A stretch of DNA of 35,431 nucleotides from an uncultured Actinomycetes bacterium (GCA_903843225.1 CAIMOX010000017.1:1-35431), one strand, 5' to 3'. Shown: positions 8,343 through 16,568, counted from the stretch's first letter. Notes: generated from the sequence alone by a model not told the origin. Translations and numbers: made by a program.

Positions 8343-9340
8343 TAGCGTCCCATCGCAAGGTGAGTAACGAGATCATTGCCAATCTGGCGATGAGCTAAAA
8401 CTTTAAGATCGATTCGATCAGAGAGGGTCGTGATTCCAAGATCACTCACAAAACTAGGGCCTGCTCCCAAGATCGTTGGAGCTTGAAAGAGTAGAATCTC
8501 ATCGATAATTCCGGCAGAAAGCATCGCTGAGCCAAGCTCACTCCCGGCTTCAACAAGCACCTGCTTAACACCGCGCTCAAGTAACTCGCGATGGAGCTCT
8601 TCAAAATCATGAGTTGTAATCTTTAAGAGCAGAGCTCGATCATCGAGAACGTTCGACTCTGCCGGAATCTCTCGTAGCCCCATCACAACCCGAAGTGGGT
8701 TCTTGCTATCTTCATCATCGTGAGGCAAAAGCTCAGGATTATCAGCAATCACAGTTCCGGTCCCGACCAAGATCGCATCACTCTTACGCCTGAGCAGGGT
8801 GACATATTCACGCGCCGCTTCACTGGTAATCCATTTCGAGGTTCCATCTGATGCAGCGATTCGACCATCCAGTGTGGTGGCAACCTTCCAGATATAAAGC
8901 GGGCGTTGTTTTTCGATCACGCTAAGCCATGCGCGATTGAAGAAACGTGCTTCTTCTCCCATGACTCCATCGACAACTTCGATACCGGCGGTGCGCAATC
9001 GGTCGGCACCACCTGACGCGATTGGATTAGGGTCACTCGTTGCAAAGACAACTCGAGAAATTCCAGCATCAATGATCGCTTGGGTGCACGGGCCGGTCTT
9101 GCCTGTGTGGTTGCAAGGCTCAAGTGTCACAACAATCGTGGCGCCAGCTGGGATCTTCTTCGCATTCTTAATCGCCACAACTTCAGCGTGATCGCCGCCG
9201 GCATGAAAACCTTCTGCAAGAACGGTTCCTGTTGCATCAATAATTACGCTACCGACGATTGGATTTGCGCCAGTGCGACCTTCACCGCGCAAGGCAAGGG
9301 AGAGAGCGAGGCGCATCGCCTCGTGATCGTGAGTACTCAT
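8342..9340 (-). CDS. ribD: Bifunctional pyrimidine deaminase / reductase
   Basis: Performs the deamination and the NADPH-dependent reduction that follow GTP cyclohydrolase II. The N-terminal cytidine-deaminase-like domain (1 to ~145) has the zinc site DHAEV and [12 protein letters not shown]. The C-terminal domain (from ~150) is DHFR-like, beginning [17 protein letters not shown] and including the cofactor-site segment [12 protein letters not shown]. The 332 residues are slightly shorter than E. coli RibD. First gene after the FMN riboswitch. The ATG at 9338-9340 is preceded by a G-run (9345-9350) as Shine-Dalgarno, which a local hairpin can mask. Confidence 0.96.
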   Translation of the reverse strand: MSTHDHEAMRLALSLALRGEGRTGANPIVGSVIIDATGTVLAEGFHAGGDHAEVVAIKNAKKIPAGATIVVTLEPCNHTGKTGPCTQAIIDAGISRVVFATSDPNPIASGGADRLRTAGIEVVDGVMGEEARFFNRAWLSVIEKQRPLYIWKVATTLDGRIAASDGTSKWITSEAAREYVTLLRRKSDAILVGTGTVIADNPELLPHDDEDSKNPLRVVMGLREIPAESNVLDDRALLLKITTHDFEELHRELLERGVKQVLVEAGSELGSAMLSAGIIDEILLFQAPTILGAGPSFVSDLGITTLSDRIDLKVLAHRQIGNDLVTHLAMGR

Positions 9341-9344
9341 CTAT

Positions 9345-9367
9345 CCCCCCGTTTCGAATATAACCGG
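9345..9367 (-). promoter_or_regulatory. Possible hairpin masking the ribD ribosome-binding site
   Basis: In the mRNA, CCCCG is followed about 12 nt later by CGGGG, which overlaps the G-run that serves as Shine-Dalgarno for ribD. Folding would hide it. It sits between the riboswitch terminator and the start codon. Inferred from pairing only. Confidence 0.35.
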
Positions 9368-9410
9368 GGTGGGATCATCGTCGTGGCGCGAGCAAGAAGC
9401 ACGAACGGTG

Positions 9411-9431
9411 AAAAAAGGTACGGCAAGTACC
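9411..9431 (-). terminator. Rho-independent terminator of the FMN riboswitch
   Basis: On the minus strand, GGTAC-TTGCC-GTACC is followed by six T, starting 4 nt after the riboswitch P1 stem. It is the likely expression platform: FMN binding would let this hairpin form and stop ribD-ribE-ribBA-ribH transcription. The stem is short (5 bp), so some read-through is expected. Confidence 0.75.
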
Positions 9432-9435
9432 TTGA

Positions 9436-9558
9436 TAGCTCCCTCTCATCCGGACTTTAACCGTCGGTTCTGGAATCTCACCAGATCCACCGTTCGCTGG
9501 CTGCCAACGGGTCGCAGACTTTACTGCCGGTTCGGAATTACACCGACCCCGGAAACTA
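9436..9558 (-). ncRNA. FMN riboswitch (RFN element)
   Basis: The minus strand has the conserved RFN core in order: GGGGTCGGTGTAATTCCGAACCGGC, then CAGTAAAGTCTGCGACCC, a variable helix, GATCTGGTGAGATTCCAGAACCGACGG, and TTAAAGTCCGGATGAGAGGGAG. The closing stem P1 pairs positions 9551-9558 with 9436-9443. It senses FMN and controls the downstream ribDEBAH operon. It starts right at the transcription start predicted from the promoter at 9566-9593. Confidence 0.97.
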
Positions 9559-9565
9559 CTTGCTG

Positions 9566-9593
9566 AGTATATCGAGAAGTAGGGCTTCCCCAA
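9566..9593 (-). promoter_or_regulatory. Promoter of the riboflavin operon
   Basis: On the minus strand, TTGGGG (-35, 9588-9593) and TATACT (-10, 9566-9571) are separated by 16 bp. The -10 matches consensus closely, and the expected start (about 9559) coincides with the first base of the FMN riboswitch. Confidence 0.65.
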
Positions 9594-9663
9594 TCCAGCC
9601 GTCTTAGCTGCCAGCGGTCTAGTCGGCATTGCATAAGCGCAGGCGATAGCCGATACTCCCGCT

Positions 9664-10398
9664 ATGACTTATCAACTCAGAGATTTAAAAGACCAAGTAA
9701 TCGTCATCACCGGCGCTACCGCCGGAATGGGCGCCGCCACCGCTAAAGAGCTTGTCGAGCAGGGCGCAAAGGTCGTCCTCAATGCTCGCAATGAGGCCCG
9801 CCTCAAAGAGATCGTCGCATCATTAGGTGAAGCAAACGCTACCTATGTTGCTGGCGACTGCTCCGAACCAGATGTTTCTCGTGCCATTGCGAAGGCTGCA
9901 ATCGATAAGTTCGGAACCATCGATGCCGTTGTCCCTAACGCTGGTATCGGAATGTATGGATCAATCTTGGATTACAGCGATGATGAAGTGAATCGTATGA
10001 TGCGTACCAACTACGAAGGTACAGTCCACATTATTCGCGCCTGCTTACCAACCATGATTGCCAAGAAGGCTGGCGATATCGTGATCGTCTCATCTGTTGC
10101 CGGATTCCGTGGTGGTGGCGATGAATCGATCTATGCAGGTACAAAGCATGCACAAGTTGGTCTTGCCGGAGGACTCGATCGTGAACTTCGCGAGAAAGGT
10201 GTTCGTGTTGCACTTGTCTGCCCAGCAGGAACCGAGACTGAGTTTGCGATTGGCGCAGGACGCACAGAAGGCACACCAATCCTTGCCAGCTACCTCCGCT
10301 CTGAAGATATCGCCTTCCAGATCACAACCATTTTGAAGCAACCTCGCTCAGTCCGTACTCATATCTGGACTTTGTGGTCTATTAACCAACAGTCATAG
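9664..10398 (+). CDS. Short-chain dehydrogenase/reductase (classical SDR)
   Basis: A 244-residue classical SDR: cofactor motif TGATAGMG (17-24), PNAG (91-94) in place of the usual NNAG, catalytic serine in IVSSVAG (S143 or S144) and YAGTK (Y157, K161). The residues after the second strand (ARNEARL) favour NADP(H) over NAD(H). Substrate unknown; neighbours give no clue. The ATG has no Shine-Dalgarno. GATACT ends 6 nt upstream, matching the leaderless pattern seen elsewhere in the window. Confidence 0.9.
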   Translation: MTYQLRDLKDQVIVITGATAGMGAATAKELVEQGAKVVLNARNEARLKEIVASLGEANATYVAGDCSEPDVSRAIAKAAIDKFGTIDAVVPNAGIGMYGSILDYSDDEVNRMMRTNYEGTVHIIRACLPTMIAKKAGDIVIVSSVAGFRGGGDESIYAGTKHAQVGLAGGLDRELREKGVRVALVCPAGTETEFAIGAGRTEGTPILASYLRSEDIAFQITTILKQPRSVRTHIWTLWSINQQS

Positions 10399-10415
10399 TC
10401 GGGTTAAATCACCCG

Positions 10416-11387
10416 TTATAGCCAGCCTGACTGCTTGAACTTTCGAAATAGGAAGGCAGTCAGGCTCACCATTACTCCTAGCACTACGTAATATCCGTAT
10501 CTAGTGCTCAACTCAGGCATGTGGTGAAAGTTCATTCCATAAATACCAGCGAGCATTGTTGGACCTGATGCGAGAGCGACCCAGGCTGAAATTCGGCGGA
10601 CATCGATATTTTGCTGAACCTGAATATGCGCCAGATCAGCCTGCAATACCGACGTGATGAGTGAATCTAATCCGGATGATTGTTCAATCGCTTGGATTAA
10701 ATGATCTGATGTATCTCGGAAGAACGGCTTGATCCCTTCCGGAACAGTTGCGACAAAGCCACTAGATATCTTATTGATAGGAACTAGAAGTGGCTCGATG
10801 GAATGCTTGAACTCGATGATCTCCCGCTTAAGGAAGTAGATCTCTTGAGAAAAAGTTTGACGCTTTCCATTAAAGACCTTGTTCTCTACAGAGACAACCT
10901 CTTGTTCGAGTGAGGCACCAATACTCGTGTAGCCATCGATTACACGGTCTGCAACAGCATGAAGTACCGCAAATGGTCCAAGGGCAAGAATTTCAGTTTG
11001 TTGCTCAAGGTCATGCCGAACGGTGTCTAAGGCAGAGCCCTCACCGTGTCTCACAATCACAATGAAGTGATCTGCAATAAAGCACAGTAGTTCTCCGGTT
11101 GAGATCTCTTGCTCTCTTTGATCGAAAAAGACGGTCTTCATCACAAAAAACGTTAACCCGTCATAGTCTTCAATCTTTGCTCGCTGCTTTGCATTGATAG
11201 CATCTTCAACTGCAAGGGGATGGAAGTTGAGTTCACCGACAATCATGTCAAACTCATGCTGAGTAGGTTCGGCTAATCCGAGCCAGACAAATCCACCATC
11301 TCGACGTGCAATATCGACGAGATCAGAGATTTCAGCGGAGCCATCCACCCGATGGCCATTTTGGTAGAGAGCGACATCAACAATCAT
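10416..11387 (-). CDS. CorA-family Mg2+/Co2+ transporter
   Basis: Membrane channel for divalent cations, 323 residues. A long cytoplasmic N-terminal domain leads to two C-terminal helices. The pore signature GMN (in GIYGMNFHHMPE) lies at the end of the first helix, about residue 284, and the protein ends with the basic tail RKFKQSGWL. The acidic loop after GMN is HHMPE, close to the family MPE. The selected ion (Mg, Co or Zn) cannot be told from sequence. TAGAGT ends 6 nt before the ATG, so the mRNA is probably leaderless. Convergent with the SDR gene. Confidence 0.94.
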   Translation of the reverse strand: MIVDVALYQNGHRVDGSAEISDLVDIARRDGGFVWLGLAEPTQHEFDMIVGELNFHPLAVEDAINAKQRAKIEDYDGLTFFVMKTVFFDQREQEISTGELLCFIADHFIVIVRHGEGSALDTVRHDLEQQTEILALGPFAVLHAVADRVIDGYTSIGASLEQEVVSVENKVFNGKRQTFSQEIYFLKREIIEFKHSIEPLLVPINKISSGFVATVPEGIKPFFRDTSDHLIQAIEQSSGLDSLITSVLQADLAHIQVQQNIDVRRISAWVALASGPTMLAGIYGMNFHHMPELSTRYGYYVVLGVMVSLTAFLFRKFKQSGWL

Positions 11388-11393
11388 GTCGAG

Positions 11394-11399
11394 ACTCTA
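11394..11399 (-). promoter_or_regulatory. Predicted -10 box of corA-like gene
   Basis: TAGAGT on the minus strand, followed by 6 nt and the ATG at 11387, with no Shine-Dalgarno. Leaderless configuration. Confidence 0.5.
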
Positions 11400-11400
11400 G

Positions 11401-11424
11401 CGCGGGAAGGTAAATTATCCCGCG
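11401..11424 (-). other. Perfect 7-bp inverted repeat between zinc-ribbon gene and corA-like gene
   Basis: CGCGGGA and TCCCGCG flank a 10-nt loop. The repeat overlaps the stop codon of the zinc-ribbon gene and ends next to the corA-like -10 box. It could end the upstream transcript (though it has no T-run) or bind a regulator. Confidence 0.4.
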
Positions 11425-11585
11425 AGAAGTGTGATCGTGGTCGAAGAAAGATGTTCGTTAGCTGCCGTCAATGAGAAACCACATTCCACACATAGAACCT
11501 TTAAACCACTCTCTTTTGTGTAGAAAAGCTCGAGTTCAGTGGAATGACAGAAGCTGCATTCTGGGATATCAATAACCTGTTGCAT
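11415..11585 (-). CDS. Zinc-ribbon miniprotein, 56 aa
   Basis: A small protein with two CxxC knuckles (CSFC and CVEC) about 20 residues apart, the pattern of a zinc ribbon, followed by a Ser/Thr-rich tail ending TLLAG. The frame extends 14 codons further upstream, but the ATG at 11583-11585 has an excellent Shine-Dalgarno (GGGAGG, 11591-11596) 5 nt away, so the 56-residue form is preferred. Function unknown; such ribbons bind nucleic acid or other proteins. The upstream region carries several palindromes. Confidence 0.72.
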   Translation of the reverse strand: MQQVIDIPECSFCHSTELELFYTKESGLKVLCVECGFSLTAANEHLSSTTITLLAG

Positions 11586-11608
11586 GGTTGCCTCCCTTCG
11601 TGAACAGG

Positions 11609-11627
11609 CGTATAGATACGTGATCAC
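11609..11627. promoter_or_regulatory. Adjacent palindromes upstream of zinc-ribbon gene
   Basis: CGTAT-AG-ATACG (11609-11620) and the overlapping GTGATCAC (11620-11627) are perfect palindromes about 25-40 nt before the start codon, at the likely promoter or leader. Candidate operator; the protein that binds it is unknown. Confidence 0.35.
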
Positions 11628-11680
11628 CAGGGAAGTAATAAAATAGTTACACAGGGAGGTGAGAATTCTTCTATTCCATG

Positions 11681-11707
11681 GTTAACGTTTCGTTAACATT
11701 TATTAAC
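11681..11707 (-). repeat. Three GTTAA repeats at helical spacing
   Basis: On the minus strand GTTAAT, GTTAAC and GTTAAC occur 10-11 bp apart, so all three face the same side of the helix. This resembles the direct-repeat layout of actinobacterial PhoP boxes (GTTCACC every 11 bp) but differs in sequence. It lies between the tRNA and the zinc-ribbon gene. Confidence 0.4.
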
Positions 11708-11713
11708 TTGTTG

Positions 11714-11786
11714 TGCCCCGGGTCGGACTCGAACCGACACTGAAAGGATTTTAAGTCCTCTACCTCTACCATTGGGTTACCAGGGC
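11714..11786 (-). tRNA. tRNA with anticodon UAA (Leu by anticodon), short variable loop
   Basis: Full cloverleaf of 73 nt, CCA not encoded. Acceptor GCCCTGG pairs with CCGGGGC; the D-loop contains GG; the anticodon stem GAGGA pairs with TCCTT around loop CTTAAAA (U33, anticodon UAA); the T-arm is GTCGG-TTCGAGT-CCGAC; the discriminator is A73. The anticodon reads UUA, a leucine codon that is used in genes here (for example in kduI). Leucine tRNAs normally have a long variable arm, but here it is only five bases (TCAGT). tRNA identity is certain as a structure; charging with leucine is expected from the anticodon and A73, not proven. Confidence 0.9.
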
Positions 11787-11817
11787 GTTTTTACATTGAT
11801 ACTCCGAAGGCCCTAGG

Positions 11818-12945
11818 TTACACGCCCAGAGCGGGGCCAGTTCCAGACTGAACAGCCCTGAGAATATTTCTATCCGGTGAGATTGCCGCAGCGATTGCAT
11901 TAAGCGCCAACCCCTGCCCCCATAGCTGCATTCTGTCGTTACGAATAACGCTGTACCCAAATGGAATCAGTTGCAGAACAGTTCCAGCGCTCGTTCGCGT
12001 GAGCGTTCCTGCTGCATCTACATATGTAAGGGAAGCTGCGATAGCCTTCATGCCAGTTGCTTGTAAGGCAGGTGCAATCTCAGGAAGATATTTCTGAGCT
12101 CGAATCATCGCCGCTCCGATTCCGGCAGTTGCTGATGTCTCTAAGATCCCAGCATTTTCTACTTGGTGATCCACGAGAACATCCCAAATCCCATACTCAG
12201 GAAGCAATGGAATGTGCGCTTGCAGATGGTCTTTGAGCGTCTCAAGAATCTTTGCTCGCTCATCTGGTGAAATCTCTAGCGCATCACATGCTTCCAAATA
12301 TTCGACCATCGATAACGCCATCCAGGCATTACCTCGACCCCAATAGTTCCAAAAGACTTCACCGCGATGTGATCCGTGGGCAAATAAGGAAGTATCTGGA
12401 TTGCGAAGAATCTCAATATGAGCGACTAATTGTTCACCGATAAAGCGAACAAAATCAGGGCGACTATTTGCAACGCCATGATTGAGCAGAAAAGTCCCCA
12501 TCATGTAACACGTATCCGCCCACACTCCGCCAGGCCAATGCTCCACTGCACCATTTGCCGATCTTGTTGCAGATTGTGGATCAACGACCCAGGTTTCAAG
12601 TGTGGAGATGACTTCACTAGCATCTAAATAACCAAGGGCATGGAGTCTGGCAGCGGCGGCTCCAGGTGCAACGTTGTTAATGTGCCCGGACGTAATAAGT
12701 TCTCTACTTGAATACCAATCAATGAGCTGTTGCGGTGGTTTCTCCCCTAACAACTCGTGGTAGCGCACTTGCGCTAAGAGATAAACGCCCTCTCCCCACG
12801 ACCATTGAGGAAGCCCAGCACGCCAGGTCGCATCAATAATTCGATCAGCACGCTCGCGTAAAAAATCAGGTGTTAGCTGCTCAGGAGTTAATGGCTCTAA
12901 TGGCTTCGGCTCGTACCAACTCGAGGTGTTATCTTCTCCCGCCAT
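11818..12945 (-). CDS. GH88/GH105-like unsaturated glucuronyl hydrolase
   Basis: Predicted cytoplasmic glycosidase that removes the 4,5-unsaturated uronic acid left at the non-reducing end of oligosaccharides by polysaccharide lyases. 375 residues, an (alpha/alpha)6-barrel of normal length. Landmarks are WSWGEGVYLLAQ (48-59), GVWADTCYM with D144 at the place of the catalytic Asp143 of B. subtilis YteR, and WGRGNAWMAL. The position expected for a second Asp reads HINNVAPG, with Asn, as far as I can align by eye. No signal peptide. Last gene of the ABC arm, 3 nt after the 904-residue gene, and divergent from kduI/kduD, which process the product. GH88 versus GH105 cannot be settled by eye. Confidence 0.85.
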   Translation of the reverse strand: MAGEDNTSSWYEPKPLEPLTPEQLTPDFLRERADRIIDATWRAGLPQWSWGEGVYLLAQVRYHELLGEKPPQQLIDWYSSRELITSGHINNVAPGAAAARLHALGYLDASEVISTLETWVVDPQSATRSANGAVEHWPGGVWADTCYMMGTFLLNHGVANSRPDFVRFIGEQLVAHIEILRNPDTSLFAHGSHRGEVFWNYWGRGNAWMALSMVEYLEACDALEISPDERAKILETLKDHLQAHIPLLPEYGIWDVLVDHQVENAGILETSATAGIGAAMIRAQKYLPEIAPALQATGMKAIAASLTYVDAAGTLTRTSAGTVLQLIPFGYSVIRNDRMQLWGQGLALNAIAAAISPDRNILRAVQSGTGPALGV

Positions 12946-12948
12946 CGA

Positions 12949-15663
12949 TCAAGCCTGTGAATCTGGGGAGATTCGCTTGCCCTCAATTAAATCGATGACT
13001 AACTTCTCGCCCCCAAACGCTGCACTCAAAATCGAATCAGTCGCACTAACAACTGTTGCAGGATTGGCCAAACGAGGTGGAACTTCGGGCAATCCATTAC
13101 TGAGAGTCACGCTCTTACCATCAACGAAGAATGGACCATCCCAGGTGAGAGAGAATTCACTCTTCTGTTTGAAGGTGATGCTCTGACTCTTATCGTCAAA
13201 GATAGGCTCACCAAGTTTCTTTACAAAGCTATTGAAATCCTTGTACTCCTTTTTATCGCCAAGGATTGCAACATAGAGCGCACCACGGCCTTGAGGAATC
13301 CACTCCTGCATAGCTGTATCGCCCTTAATTAATGGGCGGAATCCGCCTGCAGTCGCTACAGCGACGTAACCATCTCCCACTTGACCTGCTATCCAAGAGC
13401 CCTTCTGCACGAATTTATCCATCCATGGAGTTGGGAACCATAGATGCGTGAAATTTGGGAGCAACTCATCCTTCAATGGATACATCGCAAGAACAACATT
13501 CTTATGCTGACGAACCCTTGGAAGTACGAGGTGGCCCGCCCATGCATTTGGTCTAACCGAAGTTGCGTGGCCAAATGATGCTGGGTAACTCGCAAAGACT
13601 TGCACTTCAGTCGATAGCGTTGCACCCCAGACATGCTCCTGCAAACCTGGAAGTCCAGCTCGATAATCTTGTACAGAAGAGAGCATTCCACTCTCAGTTC
13701 GCCATATATGCAGATCTGATGCATAAGGACGTTCAAGGAGATCGCTTGTAAATCGATATTTACCTCTATAAACCTGACGACTTTGCCACTTACTTTGGAG
13801 AGAATGAGCAACCTTCACAACAAGTGGAGGCAAGGTATATTTCTTTGCAGTGATAAGGGTGGTAACAGGTAGCACTGCAAGATTGAGTGCACCCATTCCC
13901 CACAGCGCCCACATGATTGGCGCGGTCTCTTCAAATCGCGATGAGCGAAGAGTCGTGGTGTAACTGCGGCCATGCGCAGCTCCATGAATTCCTCGCCATG
14001 AATTACTTGCCAAAGAGAACATGAGCTTATCCAGAAGCGCCTCAGAGAATTCGCGGATTGTTTTATCTGGTGAGTACTCAAAGAGGGAGACAAGTGCCAG
14101 AGTATCGATAGCTAAATATGCATTTGAATCATATTCGCTAAATCCACCCTCTAACTTTCGCTTCAACCATTCAAGTGCCATGGCGCGCCCGCGTTCGGCG
14201 TGATCAGATCCCGAGCGATCTGCATTAGTGAATCGCTCTGTCTTGAAGTAACTTCCAATCAAATGTTCAGCGGTATGCCATACAAATTGGTGATTCTCGG
14301 TGAAGTAACACATAGCATCTAGGCCAGGATCTTCGATCCAATACTTAAATGAGAGAAGTGTCTGCTTTACCTCTTCCTTGAGCCCCGCTTCCCATTGATG
14401 ATCTGGGAATCTATGCAAGATATGAACGAGTCCAACTGCTTCAAAATCGGCACAGTCTGCGCGCGATGTAATCATGGAAAGCGCAGGGGCTAAATCCTCA
14501 CGAGTCACGGTATAGGTGCTGTCCTGATCAAGACGTGCCAATGCGCGAGCTGATGAGGCATAACTCTGCGCAACATGGTCAATAACCTCTTTGCGCCATA
14601 CCTCTGGCTTACTCCGTGGAACCGTTGTCCGTACTCGCTCTGGGACTCTTGCGGTGCGGAATGTACGAAATACCGGTGAGCGCTCATCATCCACGCGAAC
14701 TTCAAGGAAGACTTCTCCAGTATCTAACATTGTTGCGGTTACATCCCCCTCGATTGAATCAGAGGAACCTTTCATGGCAGCCTTTGCTGCTTCGCGAATC
14801 TTTGTGATCGTGGTGCTTGCTTTACTTTTTTCAAGAGTAAGCGCAACTCCATTGCCAATTGAGTTTCTCTCCTTGACCCGAATTTTTAGCCCTTGTGATC
14901 CGGCAAAGGTAATCTTGTCGTTATCTCTAGCCCATCGCTCAAGCGCGATGCTCTCTAATTCGCGTTCGGCGCTCTCAGAGATGTATTCATCTGCACCAAG
15001 AGTAGGAATGACTACTCGGACTGGTAGTCCTTCAACTTTCACGCGAACCGCGTGACGCACTTCGCGAAGTGAGATCTGCCATTGAGAGATGATCAGCGTA
15101 GAAACACCTGAAGGGAGCAACGTCTCGATCTCATGTGAGAGTGGCTGCATATAACCAAAAGTCTCGGTCGAAAGCACCAACTCTCCATTGAGCCAGACCT
15201 GAACTGGCCCTTGGCTTTGCACAATAAGTTTGCGCCACTCTGGTTGGTCTACTTCGATCTGTGCTGCCATCAAAGAGTGACGATATTCAGGTGTGTAGGA
15301 GAAATGGCTCCAGTCAGCATATCCATCATGTCCTGTATGGATTCGTACCCAACTATCCTTCACAACTTCGCCTGTACCAGGAGTTCGCCATTCAACTGGG
15401 CCACCCTCAATTACCTTTGGCATCAATTGATCTTTGATAAATGGGCGTTGCTGATAGATCCGGCCCTTCAGTGGGGCAATATCTGGGCCGTTGGTGAGTA
15501 CCCATCGCCCATTTTCACCGAATGGATCTCCCGATGCTTCTAGCAACTTTCCGAGGTCATTCGCAGGTGAAATCCACGCGCGGGTAATCAACCAATCTCG
15601 GATGAATCCGTGTGAATCAAGTAGGTGGATTGTGCGATCAAAGTTGTCGGTAAAGGCAGTCAT
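12949..15663 (-). CDS. Large cytoplasmic protein, candidate (alpha/alpha)-toroid glycan-active enzyme
   Basis: 904 residues and no signal peptide. I do not recognise the family. The first ~350 residues look beta-rich (IRDWLITRAW near the start, then TGHDGYADWSHFSY and VQVWLNGELV), like a jelly-roll that binds sugar. Residues ~355-670 are helical with repeated aromatic/His motifs: ENHQFVWHTAEHLIG (456-470), SEYDSNAYLAID (509-520) and RGIHGAAHGRSY (557-568). The remainder is beta-rich again. This order recalls heparinase- or alginate-lyase-type toroid enzymes, whose catalytic residues are Asn, His, Tyr and Arg. Its place between the sugar permeases and the unsaturated glucuronyl hydrolase suggests it cuts the imported glycan. 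GAGGA 8 nt before the ATG supports the start. Confidence 0.8.
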   Translation of the reverse strand: MTAFTDNFDRTIHLLDSHGFIRDWLITRAWISPANDLGKLLEASGDPFGENGRWVLTNGPDIAPLKGRIYQQRPFIKDQLMPKVIEGGPVEWRTPGTGEVVKDSWVRIHTGHDGYADWSHFSYTPEYRHSLMAAQIEVDQPEWRKLIVQSQGPVQVWLNGELVLSTETFGYMQPLSHEIETLLPSGVSTLIISQWQISLREVRHAVRVKVEGLPVRVVIPTLGADEYISESAERELESIALERWARDNDKITFAGSQGLKIRVKERNSIGNGVALTLEKSKASTTITKIREAAKAAMKGSSDSIEGDVTATMLDTGEVFLEVRVDDERSPVFRTFRTARVPERVRTTVPRSKPEVWRKEVIDHVAQSYASSARALARLDQDSTYTVTREDLAPALSMITSRADCADFEAVGLVHILHRFPDHQWEAGLKEEVKQTLLSFKYWIEDPGLDAMCYFTENHQFVWHTAEHLIGSYFKTERFTNADRSGSDHAERGRAMALEWLKRKLEGGFSEYDSNAYLAIDTLALVSLFEYSPDKTIREFSEALLDKLMFSLASNSWRGIHGAAHGRSYTTTLRSSRFEETAPIMWALWGMGALNLAVLPVTTLITAKKYTLPPLVVKVAHSLQSKWQSRQVYRGKYRFTSDLLERPYASDLHIWRTESGMLSSVQDYRAGLPGLQEHVWGATLSTEVQVFASYPASFGHATSVRPNAWAGHLVLPRVRQHKNVVLAMYPLKDELLPNFTHLWFPTPWMDKFVQKGSWIAGQVGDGYVAVATAGGFRPLIKGDTAMQEWIPQGRGALYVAILGDKKEYKDFNSFVKKLGEPIFDDKSQSITFKQKSEFSLTWDGPFFVDGKSVTLSNGLPEVPPRLANPATVVSATDSILSAAFGGEKLVIDLIEGKRISPDSQA

Positions 15664-15689
15664 CTTTTAATCCTCATTCTTAATTGTGA

Positions 15690-16568
15690 TTACTTCATAC
15701 CTGTTTGGGAGATACCTTGGACAATCTGTCTCTGCATAAATACAAACATAAAGAGAACTGGGATGATCGACATAACAGACATCGCGATAATGATGTTGGT
15801 AGGAACTGCAAGACGACCATTTAACTGAGCTAAAGCTACTGGGAGAGTATAAAACTTCTCATCTTGGGCTACTAAGAGCGGCCAAATGAAATCGTTCCAG
15901 CGCCACAGAATCGAGAAGATTGCGACAACAGCAAGCGCTGGGCGAGCTAAGGGAAGAACTATTCGAGCATAAATCCTAAACTCCCCCGCACCATCAATGC
16001 GAGCAGATTCAATCAACTCATCGGGAATCGTTAGCATGTACTGCCTGATGACGAAAACCCCAGTGGGGGTTGCTGCCGCGGGAATGATCAATCCCCAATA
16101 GGTATTTACCATGCCAAGTTGGGCGACCACCAAGTAAATAGGAATCAAGATCACTTGAAGTGGGATCATAATCATCGCGAGGGTAAGGACAAATAAACCG
16201 TCGCGGCCTCGGAAGTTATATTTAGCAAAGGCATAAGCTGCCATTGAATTGATAACTAGAGTGAGGATTGTTGCAACGGTTGTAACAAAGACGCTATTGA
16301 AAAAATAACGCTTGTAGTTATAACTCTTGAGCGCTTCTGAGTAATTATCGAGTGAGAAAGATTGCGGTAAGAAGTGAGGTCTTCCACCGAGTTCAGCCAA
16401 GCCCTTGAAAGAAGAGAGCGTGAACCAAATGACTGGTGCTAAAACCACAAAGGTCATACCGATTAAGAGAGCAGTACGAAGGATTTCTGCTGTCTCTGGC
16501 GTACGTCGACCTGAGGTAGATGTCCAATTATTTTTTGCATTTGCATCAAAGATTCGAAGTAGTTTCAT
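15690..16568 (-). CDS. Carbohydrate ABC transporter permease, MalG/UgpE type
   Basis: Inner-membrane subunit of a CUT1-family sugar importer, 292 residues with six predicted helices. The EAA loop that contacts the ATPase is clear: ESARIDGAGEFRIYARIVLPLARPALA. The protein ends GISQTGMK, close to the usual QGLTAGAVK. The ATG overlaps the stop of the first permease gene as ATGA. Works with the permease and binding protein upstream. No ATPase gene is in the locus, so a shared MsmK/MsiK-type ATPase elsewhere is presumed. Confidence 0.95.
   Translation of the reverse strand: MKLLRIFDANAKNNWTSTSGRRTPETAEILRTALLIGMTFVVLAPVIWFTLSSFKGLAELGGRPHFLPQSFSLDNYSEALKSYNYKRYFFNSVFVTTVATILTLVINSMAAYAFAKYNFRGRDGLFVLTLAMIMIPLQVILIPIYLVVAQLGMVNTYWGLIIPAAATPTGVFVIRQYMLTIPDELIESARIDGAGEFRIYARIVLPLARPALAVVAIFSILWRWNDFIWPLLVAQDEKFYTLPVALAQLNGRLAVPTNIIIAMSVMSIIPVLFMFVFMQRQIVQGISQTGMK

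Noticed and set aside
10400-10415. CGGGT-N6-ACCCG as a terminator between the SDR and corA-like genes
   Set aside because: Short stem and no T-run on either strand; too weak to call.
11714-11786. Ochre suppressor tRNA
   Set aside because: A suppressor of UAA stops needs anticodon UUA; this anticodon, placed by U33, is UAA, which reads the leucine codon UUA.
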